Shown piece by piece: positions 34,750 through 48,405 of a stretch of DNA of 64,000 nucleotides. A model generated the notes under the pieces. The model did not search any database and had not been told where the DNA came from. It saw only the letters and a list, made by a program, of their open reading frames with translations. The translations under genes and the position numbers were made by a program. Source of the stretch: Mesostigma viride (Eukaryota > Streptophyta > Mesostigmatophyceae > Mesostigmatales > Mesostigmataceae); contig RPFO01000213.1 of the NCBI GenBank assembly GCA_009746045.1, positions 1,306,078-1,370,077 of the forward strand, in the 5' to 3' direction. Positions within the stretch are counted from its first letter, which is position 1, and each line of letters begins with the position of its first letter.

Positions 34750-35317
34750 TCATGCGTGCGATCGGACTGGCCATGGAAAGGGATACCTGGTTCCTGGACT
34801 GCCTTGCAGGTCAACCATCTTGAAACTTCCCCTAAGAAGGAAATCAGACGTCAGACGGTTGAATATGCGTACGTCAAGATTTGACCAACCCATCATCCAT
34901 TCAACCACCTTCTCCGCGGCATCATGGAAGACCTGGCTCTCATCCGCCATTCCTCCAGACCCAAACAAACAATCGGCCGTGTTGTCGTCGTGCCTCCTAA
35001 GGCGAATGTTCACGTCCTCTTTGTCATCATCCATTTCCGACAGCCGAATTACAGCCCTTTTGGCTCCGTCCACTCCATCCTCAAGAAGGACGTCCATCTG
35101 CGCCCCTCCCACACAATTGTTGTCAACGTATTGTTGCAATGACGGGAAATCATGTCCTTTCCAAAGCTACGATGTGTTCCCCACACAGACCCATGTCGGT
35201 AATTGACAGCTTTTTACATTTCCTATCCCGGCACTTCTTTTCGGGATCCTTCTCAAAAATCCGGAAAACAGCGTCCTGATATGGACGTCCCCTTATGTCG
35301 ACCGTCAGACTGGACAT
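34750..35317 (-). CDS. cargo protein with CxxxxCKK zinc-type motif, frameshifted
   Basis: An acceptor (TTTCGCAG) directly precedes ATG at 35,317. The protein starts MSSLTVDIRGRPYQDAV and has KCRDRKCKKLS followed by GLCGEH, that is C-x4-C-KK...C-x2-H, like the neighbour at 35,598-36,462. It then hits a stop at about 35,150, but a shifted frame continues (HDFPSLQQYVDNNC, then DGAKRAVIRLSEMDDDKED) to a stop at 34,750. I read this as one protein with an apparent 1-base shift. A zinc-binding role is inferred from the Cys/His spacing. Function unknown. Confidence 0.5.
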
Positions 35318-35432
35318 CTGCGAAACCAGAACATACCGGCCGCGAGTAGTTTATATTATTAAAAAAAACTGGCATTTATTAAGTCATCTTCATCTATTTA
35401 TGCGAGCTAAAATTTGAAGAAAATGCAACAAA

Positions 35433-35592
35433 GAAACGCCCTGGGGCGCAACTTCCTCAACAACCACTTTCTACGTACAAACGAATGGCAATCACATCGA
35501 CTACGATTGTCACTACATACGAATGTCCAGACAATATAATGTGTATGTAGAGGGGGGGCATTCAACACCAGAGAAACGCCGGCGGGCGCAAC
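35433..35592 (-). repeat. two dyad copies in a cargo spacer
   Basis: GTTGCGCCCCAGGGCGTTTC (35,433-35,452) and GTTGCGCCCGCCGGCGTTTC (35,573-35,592), both on the minus strand, lie between the stop at 35,598 and the acceptor before 35,317. The CGCC/GGCG arms are constant while the central four bases differ. Confidence 0.85.
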
Positions 35593-35597
35593 TCATA

Positions 35598-36462
35598 TCA
35601 ATATAGACTGTCCCGCGACTCGTTCCACTCTCTGCAGGTTTTGCAACAACCGATCGAGCGAACTCTCGGAACCTCTTTCGCCGCCATTTCATCGACACGA
35701 GCGAACATCTCTTCTTTGGCGGCCACCAACTTTGCCTCCTTGTTGCCGGTGTCAGGATAGATTTCGGACCTCCTCGTCTTCATCGGGGCCACTCTCTCCA
35801 AATACTCTGCACACAGAGAATCCTGCTCCTCCTCCACAATCGCCTTCACGCCGGATACAATCGCTTTGGCTTTTGTTTCCACGCGAAAATCGAACTCTCG
35901 TTGAGTTATCAGCGGAATGTCGGCGAGTGCAAAACACATACGCCGATAAAGTTCGCTTACATCCGTGTCACGCGAGTCGGCAAAAGGTGTCGTCATCAAA
36001 AAGCATCTCAAGCTACTCCAACCATTTTCTTGGGCGCCGGCAACGTAGCCTCCCTTTGCCAAGTCCGCACCTGTCGCGGAGTCTTTGACTATCCAATCTT
36101 CAAGGAAGTACTCGTCTCCCCTGGTGAAATCAAAATTTACACCCAACCTCTCCGACAGTCATGTCCAGGCGAAGTCGCAGGGCCCCCCCCGCCAATCCAG
36201 GTCCGAGGGCGCCCGCCATTCCAAGTCCGCGACTGAGGGCATTTTCGATGTGACGAGAATGTTCTTCGTGCTTTCGGCAATACAAGTCAAATCCGAGAGC
36301 GGTTTTCTTGCAAGTGGACACATCACACTTGCGCGGCGCCCCTATTGAGCGAGCAACACTCTGAATGACAGTGGCAACCGCTTGGTGTTGTTGAAGTCGT
36401 TGCCAATCCTCCATCAGGAGGTGACTAGACGAATCGGACGAATCTTCCGTCGAACCGGACAT
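35598..36462 (-). CDS. cargo protein, paralogue with CxxxxCKK motif, frameshifted
   Basis: Starts at ATG 36,462 immediately after GTCGCAG: MSGSTEDSSDSSSHLLMEDW. The finger-like KCDVSTCKKTALGFDLYCRK-H matches the spacing in the protein at 34,750-35,317. Near 36,185 there is a G8 run; beyond it the first frame ends (VGEVGCKF) while another opens with FDFTRGDEYFLEDWIVKD and runs to 35,598, with ELYRRMCFALADIPLI and a Lys/Glu-rich tail. A homopolymer indel or a small intron would join them. Function unknown. Confidence 0.5.
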
Positions 36463-36573
36463 CTGCGACAAGTTACGATAACATACCGGCCCCGGAAAAT
36501 AAAATTCAAAAAACGTTTTGAAATTTTTTTATTGTACTTGTTTATTAATACGAAGGTTTAAATTTGGCGCAAA

Positions 36574-36593
36574 GAAACGCCCCAAGGCGCAAC
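36574..36593 (-). promoter_or_regulatory. single dyad copy in a cargo spacer
   Basis: GTTGCGCCTTGGGGCGTTTC on the minus strand, 34 bp after the stop of the 66-aa frame and about 110 bp before the acceptor at 36,463. Arms CGCC/GGCG, centre TTGG. Confidence 0.6.
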
Positions 36594-36626
36594 TTGTCGA
36601 ACAGCAATATGGCGATAAAACATTAT

Positions 36627-36827
36627 CTATTCAATGTGCGATTGATGTGCTGAAACCTTCCAGACTTTGACACTGTCCGGTATCACCGGACTCGGACGAG
36701 GAGTCGAGTCGGAAGCGAGCCAGTAATCCTCGACTATTTTTTTGATGTACAATGGAAGACTCCTTCCATTATGTCGAAGTGTGTCGGTCCTTTGCCTTTT
36801 GGCCAAACTCTCCTTAACCTCCACCAT
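36627..36827 (-). CDS. small cargo protein, 66 aa
   Basis: MVEVKESLAKRQRTDTLRHN to SAHQSHIE, stop at 36,627. The ATG lies 4 bases after an acceptor-like TACGCGCAG. A KRQR basic patch is present. It may be a stand-alone short protein or the last exon of a longer one. No family recognised. Confidence 0.45.
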   Translation of the reverse strand: MVEVKESLAKRQRTDTLRHNGRSLPLYIKKIVEDYWLASDSTPRPSPVIPDSVKVWKVSAHQSHIE

Positions 36828-36920
36828 TTCCTGCGCGTAGGAGGAAAATGATACGTTATAAACATTAATTATTAAAATAACATCATATAAACAAGTTATT
36901 ACTCTACATTTCAAGTTTTT

Positions 36921-37676
36921 CTAAGAGGCAGAGCCGTCGTGGAAGTTGAAGGAGAAGTCGACATCAGACCCCATAGTTTTATCCAGTATCGTCGTCACGT
37001 TAACCCCCCACTTCACCCCTGCCAGCACCTCCCTCGCTTGCCTCAGACGTTCGCATCTATCCTTATGCCTACTCCAGTCCGCACGCTGGCACTCCTCACT
37101 GCAATATCTGGCATCCCTACATCCTCTACACCACTTGATATGAGGTCCTGTTTCGCACCCACACCCCTCCTTGGAGCACTTTCGCGTACTACGCATGCGA
37201 TCCCCATCCCTCACGATCGGGTCAGAGAGCAAGAAAAAGTTCATGTTGAGGGGTACTGCCCCTACACATGCATCAGCCCTCACGCGCAGAGAATGCGTAA
37301 CATTCGGGTAAAATGCGCGCCCGTAGGTGCACCCAAGCTGAGCCCCTTCCTCTTCCCCCAACTCTATCTTTGGCCCCTTTGTAATGAACGACACCAAAAG
37401 GCGGAACTCCGTCCTTGGGTCTATGGGCACTCTTAGATCCATCTGTGGTCTGAAAAAACCCTCTTGAATACAGAAGTTCATATCAGCTAGCTGGGCGTAC
37501 ATAATTCTCTCCATTTGGCTGAACGAATCAAACGCCAATAAAACGGCCAAGTGGCGGCCTGTCCTCTCCTGCGCGACTCGAACTTCCTCGAATATGACAC
37601 GCGACAGAAAGCGAACTTGTTTGAAAACGTTTTGAAGGACGCTTCCGTAGACTTCATTCACGATCTCGGACTCCAT
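36921..37676 (-). CDS. MYND zinc-finger cargo protein, 251 aa
   Basis: The start ATG at 37,676 (MESEIVNEVYG) directly follows CTGAAAAAG; an in-frame Met eight codons upstream is also possible. About 170 residues of unrecognised sequence (FLLSDPIVRDGDRMRS at its end) are followed by a complete MYND finger, CSKEGCG, then WCRGCRDARYCSEECQRADW and HKDRC. MYND fingers bind short peptides in other proteins. The tail is rich in Asp and Phe (SDVDFSFNFHDGSAS). It sits in the minus-strand cargo train between two small proteins. Host-derived origin is possible since a MYND protein also lies at 17.7-21.3 kb, but only the finger is similar. Confidence 0.75.
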   Translation of the reverse strand: MESEIVNEVYGSVLQNVFKQVRFLSRVIFEEVRVAQERTGRHLAVLLAFDSFSQMERIMYAQLADMNFCIQEGFFRPQMDLRVPIDPRTEFRLLVSFITKGPKIELGEEEGAQLGCTYGRAFYPNVTHSLRVRADACVGAVPLNMNFFLLSDPIVRDGDRMRSTRKCSKEGCGCETGPHIKWCRGCRDARYCSEECQRADWSRHKDRCERLRQAREVLAGVKWGVNVTTILDKTMGSDVDFSFNFHDGSAS

Positions 37677-37740
37677 CTTTTTCAGGGAAAAAACGAACAA
37701 AAAAATTCATAAACATTAATTTATTATTTTATAATAACAA

Positions 37741-37983
37741 GTTACTATTCCTCGGAATAGTTTTTTTTTATCCATTCCACAAACGCGTTTGTCACAAACA
37801 CCTTCCATGCTTTCTCAAGAACTTGTCCCCCTGATGTTTTTGAGTATTCAAACTCGTCATCCGAAGAAACCAACTCCGGCACATCCTCCGAGAGGGTCTC
37901 TAAATTGTCATCGGCTTTCCTTTTGCGCTTGTGGTTTCCGAAGCATTTTTTTGTTCTTCTTCTGACATTTGTTCTGCAACCAT
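37741..37983 (-). CDS. small basic-acidic cargo protein, frameshifted at A7
   Basis: From ATG 37,983 one frame gives MVAEQMSEEEQK. After a run of seven A another frame gives HKRKRKADDNLETLSEDVPE, then SDDEFEYSKTSGGQVLEKAW and VEWIKKNYSEE, stop at 37,741. KRKRK looks like a nuclear localisation signal. About 80 residues if joined. The piece may be a terminal exon, since an acceptor-like GGTTGCAG precedes ACAAATG, and five dyad copies lie just upstream. Confidence 0.4.
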
Positions 37984-38094
37984 GGAGTCATTTCGAGGGG
38001 GGTGTGGTTTAACGGGTGCAGATTTAAAGTAATTTGTTTTAGGTGAACGATGGTAAAAACTTCATTAGATATTTTAAACGAACGAGAAGCAACA

Positions 38095-38496
38095 GAAACG
38101 ACGGCGGGCGTAACTATCATGGGAAACTTTGATATCACAAGATCACAATGGACACGAACGCGCTGCAACTTTCACGACATATTCTTCGACATCGAAAATA
38201 AAAAAGAAACGACGGCGGGCGTAACTATCATGAAACATTGATCTTACAAGAAGCTGACGGGGATGCAACTTTCACGACAAACACTTCGACATCGAAGATG
38301 CAAAAGAAACGACGGCGGGCGTAACTATCATGGAAAGATTGAGCTTACAAGATGACAAGTTAACTGACGGGGGTGCATCTTTCCGAGATATATTTCGACA
38401 TCGAAAAGGCAAAAGAAACGACGGCGGGCGTAACTAGCACAACCAATGTTGGTCATGTGCTCTTCCAGTAAGACAAGAAACGACGGCGGGCGTAAC
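38095..38496 (-). repeat. five-copy dyad array
   Basis: Five copies of GTTACGCCCGCCGTCGTTTC (minus-strand reading) at 38,095, 38,206, 38,306, 38,415 and 38,477, spaced 62-111 bp, with shared spacers (CTTTCACGACA, TTCGACATCGAA). Reads in the sense of the cargo genes; probably lies in the intron or leader upstream of 37,983. Confidence 0.85.
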
Positions 38497-38559
38497 TATC
38501 ACACGGTCCAGGAAGAGTGACGTTGGCAGAATTATGGTGTTTGTAAAAGGGGGGGGGGT

Positions 38560-38848
<289 letters not shown>

Positions 38849-38885
38849 CGTCAGCTTCTTGTAAGATCATGTTTTGCATGATAGT

Positions 38886-39000
38886 NNNNNNNNNNNNNNN
38901 NNNNNNNNNNNNNNNNNNNNNNNNNNNNNNNNNNNNNNNNNNNNNNNNNNNNNNNNNNNNNNNNNNNNNNNNNNNNNNNNNNNNNNNNNNNNNNNNNNNN
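38886..39000. other. assembly gap (115 N)
   Basis: Unknown bases. The sequence after the gap (39,001-39,310) repeats 38,270-38,560 with scattered single-base indels, so the size and true order here are unreliable. Confidence 0.99.
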
Positions 39001-39310
39001 GCGGGGATGCACTTTCACGACAAACACTTCGACATCGAAGATGCAAAAGGAAACGACGGCGGCGTAACTATCAGGAAAGATTGAGCTTACAAAGATGACA
39101 AGTTAAACTGACGGGGGTGCATCTTTCACGAGATATATTTCGACATCGAAAAGGCCAAAAGAAACGACGGCGGGCGTAACTAGCACAACCAATGTTGGTC
39201 ATGTGCTCTTCCAGTAAGACAAGAAACGACGGCGGGCGTAACTATCACACGGTCCAGGAAGAGTGACGTTGGCAGAATTATGGTGTTTGTAAAAGGGGGG
39301 GGGTAAGAGG
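39001..39310. repeat. duplicate of the pre-gap sequence
   Basis: Same order as 38,270-38,560: dyad copies (39,050, 39,161, 39,233), the GTCCAGGAAGAGTGACGTTG stretch and the start of the GA tract. Small indels in homopolymers (GGAAACGACGGCGGCG with a base missing) look like uncorrected reads. Confidence 0.85.
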
Positions 39311-41380
<2,070 letters not shown>

Positions 41381-41399
41381 GGTTTAGCCACATCGTGTT

Positions 41400-42200
41400 T
41401 TGTTCTTGGATTGATGACGCACCGCACGCAACGCTCGTGACCTGCACCCGCAGGCGAAAAAGAACGAACCACAATGATAGCATGGTTGTGAGTGACAATT
41501 GACGACATCACGCTACAAGGAGCATGACGCAAAAGGGATTAAAAATCGGCATGAAAAACCTGGTGAAAAATAAGAGGGAGAGGGGGGGAGAGGGAGAGGG
41601 AGAGAGAGTCGTCGTTCAGGAAGCCGGCATGACGCAAAATGGGATGAATACTCAACATGACAGGTGAAAAAACATGAGAAAAACAACGTACATAAAATCC
41701 CGCAACTCACTCTTGTTGTTGCTGATGCTGCTGTCGTTGTTCTTGTTGTCAGGCCCGTTGTTCTTGATTTCCAAAGAAGAAAGCCGTGAAGCTGCTCGTA
41801 CGCAACGACCGTGACCTGCACCCGCAGGCGAAAAAGAACGAACCACAATGATAGTATTGTTGTGAGTGACAATTGACGACATCACGCTACAAAGAGCATG
41901 ACGCAAAAGGGATTTAAAATCGGCATGAAAAACCTGGTGAAAAATAAGAGGGAGAGGGGGGGAGAGGGAGAGGGAGAGAGAGTCGTCGTTCAGGAAGCCG
42001 TCATGACGCAAAATGGGATGAATACTCAACATGCCAGGTGAAAAAAAATTAGGAAAACCACGTACGTAAAATCCCGCAACTCACTCTTGTTGTTGCTGAT
42101 GCTGCTGTCGTTGTTGTTGTTGTCAGGCCCGTTGTTCTTGATTTCCAAAGAAGAAAGCCGTGAAGCTGCTCGTACGCATTATGGGGGCTGCACCCGCAGG
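41400..42200. repeat. ~375-bp direct repeat
   Basis: The unit containing GACCTGCACCCGCAGGCGAA, then ATGACGCAAAAGGGAT and a GGGAGAGGGGGGAGAGG piece, occurs at 41,425-41,660 and again at 41,805-42,030. The partner stretch TGTTGCTGATGCTGCTGTCG is at 41,715 and 42,088. No gene seen. Confidence 0.8.
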
Positions 42201-42296
42201 CGAAAAAGAACGTGGACCACAGTCGGTCACTGGACGTGCGGTGGCGGGCGTGGTGGGCGCATCCGGCGGTGCGCGCCTGCAAAACACCGCATCAAT

Positions 42297-43066
42297 TACC
42301 TGGGCGGGCAGGGTGCGCACCTTCCAAAGTCCCTGGTGTGTGTCAGTGCAGCGTCGACATGGCATGCGTGGAGGATATTTGCGTACGTACGACGAATCAT
42401 GTGAAACGACTGGTCCAACCTGAAAAATTTTAAATTTTTTCCGTGTCCAGTAACGGTCCTAGGTTGCACCCGCGGGCCGTTCCGACAGCTGTACAGAAAA
42501 GATCACAAAGATACGCCGCGCAACGACGCCTGTGCCCGGCAAATCATTTGTGAGCCCGGAACTGAACAGTCACTGCAAATGTCGAGTATTTATTGCTCCA
42601 ACCCCACAAAAAAGCGTTCCGGACCTGTTCGAAGCGAAGAGCACTGACAGGGATCGGACCCGAGCCAGATTTGTGTGCGGACCATGATGGCTGGCCTCCC
42701 TCACTCCGCAACCTCACTCTGGACGCAGGTTCGAATCCTGTCAGTGCTATTCGCTTCGAACAGTTCCGGAACGCTTTTTTTGGGGGGTGGAGCAATAGAT
42801 TTTCGACGTTTGTAGTGACTGTTCAGTTCCCGACTCACATTTGCCGGGCACTGGCGTCATTCCGCGGCGTATCTTTCTGATCTATTCTGTACAGCTGCCG
42901 GAACGGCCCGCGGGTGCAACCTAGGACCGTTACTGGACACGGCAAAAATTCAAAATTTTTCAGGTTGGACCAGTCGTTTCAGATGATTCGTCGTACGTAC
43001 GCAAATATCCTCCACGCATGCCATGTCGACGCTGCACTGACACACACCAGGGACTTTGGAAGGTGC
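42297..43066. repeat. ~770-bp palindrome with tRNA-like centre
   Basis: The left arm (ACCTTCCAAAGTCCCTGGTG... to about 42,655) is the inverse of the right arm (about 42,720 to ...CAGGGACTTTGGAAGGT). Arms are ~90% alike by eye over ~350 bp. The centre has GCACTGACAGG pairing with CCTGTCAGTGC. The right half contains GCAGGTTCGAATCCTGTCAG, a T-loop-like box as in tRNA 3' ends; the left half has a diverged version in reverse. I see no convincing D-arm or anticodon arm. Confidence 0.75.
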
Positions 43067-43998
43067 CGTAAGAATTGTCTTGCGAAATGAAAGCTTAGCC
43101 GTATGCACTGTTCTGAAAAATCTGATTTGTAAAAATGGAGAAAAAAAAAAAAAAGGGAAAAAAACAAAAAAAAAAGAACCCTGAAAACTGACATGCCGCG
43201 AAAAGGATTCGACACGGCGACTGCCGGTCTCATCCAGGTATTGGAGTAGGGTGTAGATCCCCACCGGGGGTGTAGATCCCCCTGCTATTCGCTCGAACAG
43301 TTCTGGATGTACCATTCTACATGCTATTGTACAATATATAGTGGTAACGGAGAAAAAAAAATGAAGAGACGACAAAAATGCCTTTGCACCAATAGGAGTC
43401 GACACTGCGTGTTCAGACTCCAAGTACTCGGGCACCCACACCTGCCGGGGGAGTACATTGTAATGCTATTCACTAGAACAGTTCCGGATGTAGCGTTAGT
43501 GATGATGTTGTACAATATATTCCAATCACGTTTGTCAGAGTGTGCGTTTTTCCGACATGTAGGGCAGGTTGTACAACATTCTGTGCGCCAACCATGTGTA
43601 CTACATGTATCGATTAGTATCACTACATGTATATTCCGTCATGATCGCAGGATTAGTAACTACTGGGCTACATGTTAGTGTACCCTTACTAGGCTACTAT
43701 GTAGAACCTTCAGAACCTGATTCTACCTTCCAAAATTCTAATTATGCGCCATGGATCAGTTCTGAAATGTAGAACGAGCCTACGTGGAGGGCATGACATC
43801 AGTCCAGCTGGCACCGCCGCGCACCATGACCGAGGGAACACGCCGTCACGTGCATGTAATGCAATGTTTGGAGACGACGGGCATGCATGCATGGTTAATT
43901 TTTGGCGGCGAATATTTTCCGCGCCAAAAAAATTCCGCGGTACCCTCCGTACCGTGAAAAGTGGGTGCACGGTGCGCGCACCCCTTGCGGAAGTGGCC
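43067..43998. other. no gene; diverged copies of the palindrome centre
   Basis: Two diverged pieces, GCTATTCGCTCGAACAGTTC (43,277) and GCTATTCACTAGAACAGTTC (43,463), resemble 42,748 in the palindrome. The rest is unrecognised. Confidence 0.5.
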
Positions 43999-45179
43999 AT
44001 GGCGACTGCTTTTAGACGAAACGTGACAAATCTGGCTCGCGGAAAGCAGAAAAAATGCTCGATTCTTGGAGAAAATTAGTTACTGATTCTAATTTATGGT
44101 GGGATAGTTGCGATCTATAATGTCGCGGGCTCTTTTTCTTTACCATCGGCAGGGGGGTCCGGCCTGAATTTCTGTCGGGATGAATAAAGTATAATGGATG
44201 CCTGCAGGTGTGATTGTCGATTGTTGCCAGTTTTGATGGTCCTAATGGAAGCTAGTTTAATGATGTTTCTAAAGCCGTAAAAATTCCCGCTGCTATCTTT
44301 ACCTTTCCCGTCATTTTGCGGTAAGATAACATTAGGCCTGCGCCATGCGCGCCCGACCTCTCCATGAAAGGGTGGCCTTTCTTGTGCGCCTGGGCACGAA
44401 TAAATGCCCGTTATGGTACGTTCTTGTATTAAACGTCCTAAGATAGCGCTTTCCTGCTTTCTTACCTCGTTGAGCGTAAGCTTTTTGCCTTCTTTCCGGC
44501 CAGATGCAGCCATGAAGTTGCGGGTCCTGGCGCTGCATCGCTGGATTCCTGGATGTTTTTAAGCAAGTTCGTCTGTGACGTGGCTGGCTTGCTGCAGCGC
44601 GTGGCCCACAACCTGTCGGGAAGGTGTAATGCTTTTATTTCCATGCTTCTCTGAAATTTCTTTTGCTTTATAGACAGTTGTGTTCGAGGAAATTCACGCG
44701 GTCTTCCTAAGCAGCGGCATCATTTTCCCCAGACACTGACGAGCTGGCACCTGTCTCCTAAAGAGAGCGGCTCGTGCTTGTTAGAAAGGAGGCAGTGTGC
44801 ATTTTGCGGGACACAATGCTTTGGTGGCACATGCGTCAGGTAGGCTGTTCCAATGGTCTCTTCACCTTTCCCACTGAGTAAATGTTAGCATTTGTCATGC
44901 TAACCAGAGCAGCTAGCCACAGGTTGGCTGGATAAAAAGTCAGCTTATTTTCTCTTTATATACTGCGTGTGTGGTCCTCCACGTGTCCGGCTTGTTGGGC
45001 ATTTTGGAAGAGGGTTTATAATGTGTTGTTGGGTGGAACAACTTGGTTGTTGGCACAAAATCACACATTATTAGCCTGAGATAGGCATGACATATGCTGC
45101 TCAGGCGTGTCGTCCTACCAGCCTTGTTGTTAAGGGTAGACTCACAAGGCTGGCTGTGCCGATGGAGGGGTGGGGCGTG

Positions 45180-45325
45180 CTAGCCCCCCCCCACACCCAC
45201 GCATGCATGCTAGCCCACCCCCACACCCACGCATGCATGCTAGCCCCGGCCCCGGCCCCCCCACACCCACGCATGCATGCCAGCCCACCCCCACACCCAC
45301 GCGTGCATGCCAGCCCACCCCTAGC
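45180..45325. repeat. ~30-bp GCATGCATGC array, left arm
   Basis: Five copies of CCACACCCACGCATGCATGC plus a variable spacer. Its inverse in the right arm (53,380-53,870) has about 16 copies, so the arms have expanded unequally. Confidence 0.85.
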
Positions 45326-45595
45326 TTGAGCGTGCTTGTAAAGTTTTTGCATGGTTTATTAAAATGAGTGGAATATGTATTTATTGCATAATGTTAATTT
45401 TATCATGAATGAAAATGGTCAACATTGCCGAAGTGCCCCTAAATTGCTCAATATTGTGTGCTCAAGAATTCAATGAGGATTGTCATCATGGAAACCCGCA
45501 CAAATTCACGATTCCGGGCATGCATGTGAAAGTATCAAGAACAATTTTCAATTAAGAATGGTATCTCATTGTTCCATGAATCAATATGACTCCAT

Positions 45596-48405
45596 GTACG
45601 TAGACAAGCCATGATGACCCCATGGGAGCCTAAATCCTCATCATTAAATACATAAATGCCACCCATGTACGTAGACGGGCCATGATGACACCAATGGAGC
45701 CTGAATCCTCATCATTAATTACATAAATGCCAACCATGTACATACACGGGCAATGATGACACCATGGGAGCCTGAATCCTCATTATTAAATACATAAATG
45801 CCAACCATGTACGTAGGCCAGCCATGATGACACTATGGGAGCCTGAATCCTCATCATTAATTTCATACATGCCAACAACACGTAGACGGGCCATAATGAC
45901 ACCACGGGAGCCTGAATCCTCATCATTTATTTTATGAGACATCCATGTACGTAGGCCAGCCATGATGACACCATGGGAGCCTGAATCCTCATCATTTTTT
46001 TTCTGAGACATCCATGTACGTAGGCCAGCCATGATGACACCATGGGAGCCTGAATCCTCATCATTAAATACATACATGCCATCCATGTACGTAGACAGGC
46101 CATGATGACACCATGGGAGCCTGAATCCTCATCATTAATTACATAAATGCCAACCATGTACGTAGACGGGCCATGATGACACCATGGGAGCCTGAATCCT
46201 CATCATTTTTTTTATGAGACATCCATGTACGTAGGCCAGCCATGATGACACCATGGGAGCCTGAATCCTCGTCATTTTTTTTTCTTTGACATCCATGTAC
46301 GTAGACGGGCCATGATGACACCATGGGAGCCTGAATCCTCATCATTAATTACATACATGCCAACAATGTAGGTAGACAAGCCATGATGACACCATGGGAG
46401 CCTGAATCCTCATCATTTTTTTAATGAGACATCCATGTACATACGTAGGCCAGCCATGATGACACCATGGGAGCCTGAATCCTCATCATTTTTTTTTCTT
46501 TGACATCCATGTACGTAGGCCAGCCATGATGACACCATGGGAGCCTGAATCCTCCTCATTAATTACATAAATGCCAACCAGGTACGTAGACAAGCCATGA
46601 TGACCCCATGGGAGCCTAAATCCTCATCATTAAATACATAAATGCCACCCATGTACGTAGACGGGCCATGATGACACCAATGGAGCCTGAATCCTCATCA
46701 TTAATTACATAAATGCCAACCATGTACATACACGGGCAATGATGACACCATGGGAGCCTGAATCCTCATCATTAAATACATAAATGCCAACCATGTACGT
46801 AGGCCAGCCATGATGACACTATGGGAGCCTGAATCCTCATCATTAATTTCATACATGCCAACAACACGTAGACGGGCCATAATGACACCACGGGAGCCTG
46901 AATCCTCATCATTTATTTTATGAGACATCCATGTACGTAGGCCAGCCATGATGACACCATGGGAGCCTGAATCCTCATCATTTTTTTCTGAGACATCCAT
47001 GTACGTAGGCCAGCCATGATGACACCATGGGAGCCTGAATCCTCATCATTAAATACATACATGCCATCCATGTACGTAGACAGGCCATGATGACACCATG
47101 GGAGCCTGAATCCTCATCATTAATTACATAAATGCCAACCATGTACGTAGACGGGCCATGATGACACCATGGGAGCCTGAATCCTCATCATTAATTACAT
47201 ACATGCCAACAATGTAGGTAGACAAGCCATGATGACACCATGGGAGCCTGAATCCTCATCATTTTTTTAATGAGACATCCATGTACATACGTAGGCCAGC
47301 CATGATGACACCATGGGAGCCTGAATCCTCATCATTTTTTTTCTTTGACATCCATGTACGTAGGCCAGCCATGATGACACCATGGGAGCCTGAATCCTCC
47401 TCATTAATTACATAAATGCCAACCAGGTACGTAGACAAGCCATGATGACCCCATGGGAGCCTGAATCCTCATCATTAATTACATAAATGCCATCCATGTA
47501 CGTAGACGGGCCATGATGACACCATGGGAGCCTGAATCCTCATCATTAATTACATAAATGCCATCCATGTACGTAGACGGGCCATGATGACACCATGGGA
47601 GCCTGAATCCTCATCATTAATTACATAAATGCCATTCATGTACGTAGACGGGCCATGATGACACCATGGGAGCCTGAATCCTCATCATTAAAAAAGTACA
47701 TGCCATCCATGTACGTAGGCCAGCCATGATGACACCATGGGAGCCTAAATCCTCCTCATGAATTACATAAATGCCAACCATGTACGTAGACAAGCCATGA
47801 TGACACCATGGGAGCCTGAATCCTCATCATTAATTACATAAATGCCATCCATGTACGTACACAGGCGATGATGACACCATGGGAGCCTGAATCCTCATCA
47901 TTTACTATTCCTTGACATCCATGTACGTAGACGGGCCATGATGACACCATGGGAGCCTGAATCCTCCTCATTAATTACATAAATGCCAACCAGGTACGTA
48001 GACAAGCCATGATGACCCCATGGGAGCCTGAATCCTCATCATTAATTACATAAATGCCATCCATGTACGTAGACGGGCCATGATGACACCATGGGAGCCT
48101 GAATCCTCATCATTAATTACATAAATGCCATTCATGTACGTAGACGGGCCATGATGACACCATGGGAGCCTGAATCCTCATCATTAAAAAAGTACATGCC
48201 ATCCATGTACGTAGGCCAGCCATGATGACACCATGGGAGCCTAAATCCTCCTCATGAATTACATAAATGCCAACCATGTACGTAGGCCAGCCATGGAGAC
48301 ACCATGGGAGCCTGAATCCTCCTCATAAATTACATAAATGCCAACCATGTACGTAGACAAGCCATGATGACACCATGGGAGCCTGAATCCTCATCATTAA
48401 TTACA
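45596..48405. repeat. ~71-bp tandem array, left foldback arm
   Basis: About 39 copies of a unit with GATGACACCATGGGAGCCTG, AATCCTCATCAT, a variable A/T-rich linker and CATGTACGTAGRC. Higher-order repetition is visible: the block 45,600-46,350 recurs at 46,590-47,250. Confidence 0.9.

Noticed and set aside
42637-42745. Functional tRNA gene
   Set aside because: Only the T-loop-like box and acceptor pairing are seen; D-arm and anticodon arm cannot be drawn convincingly.
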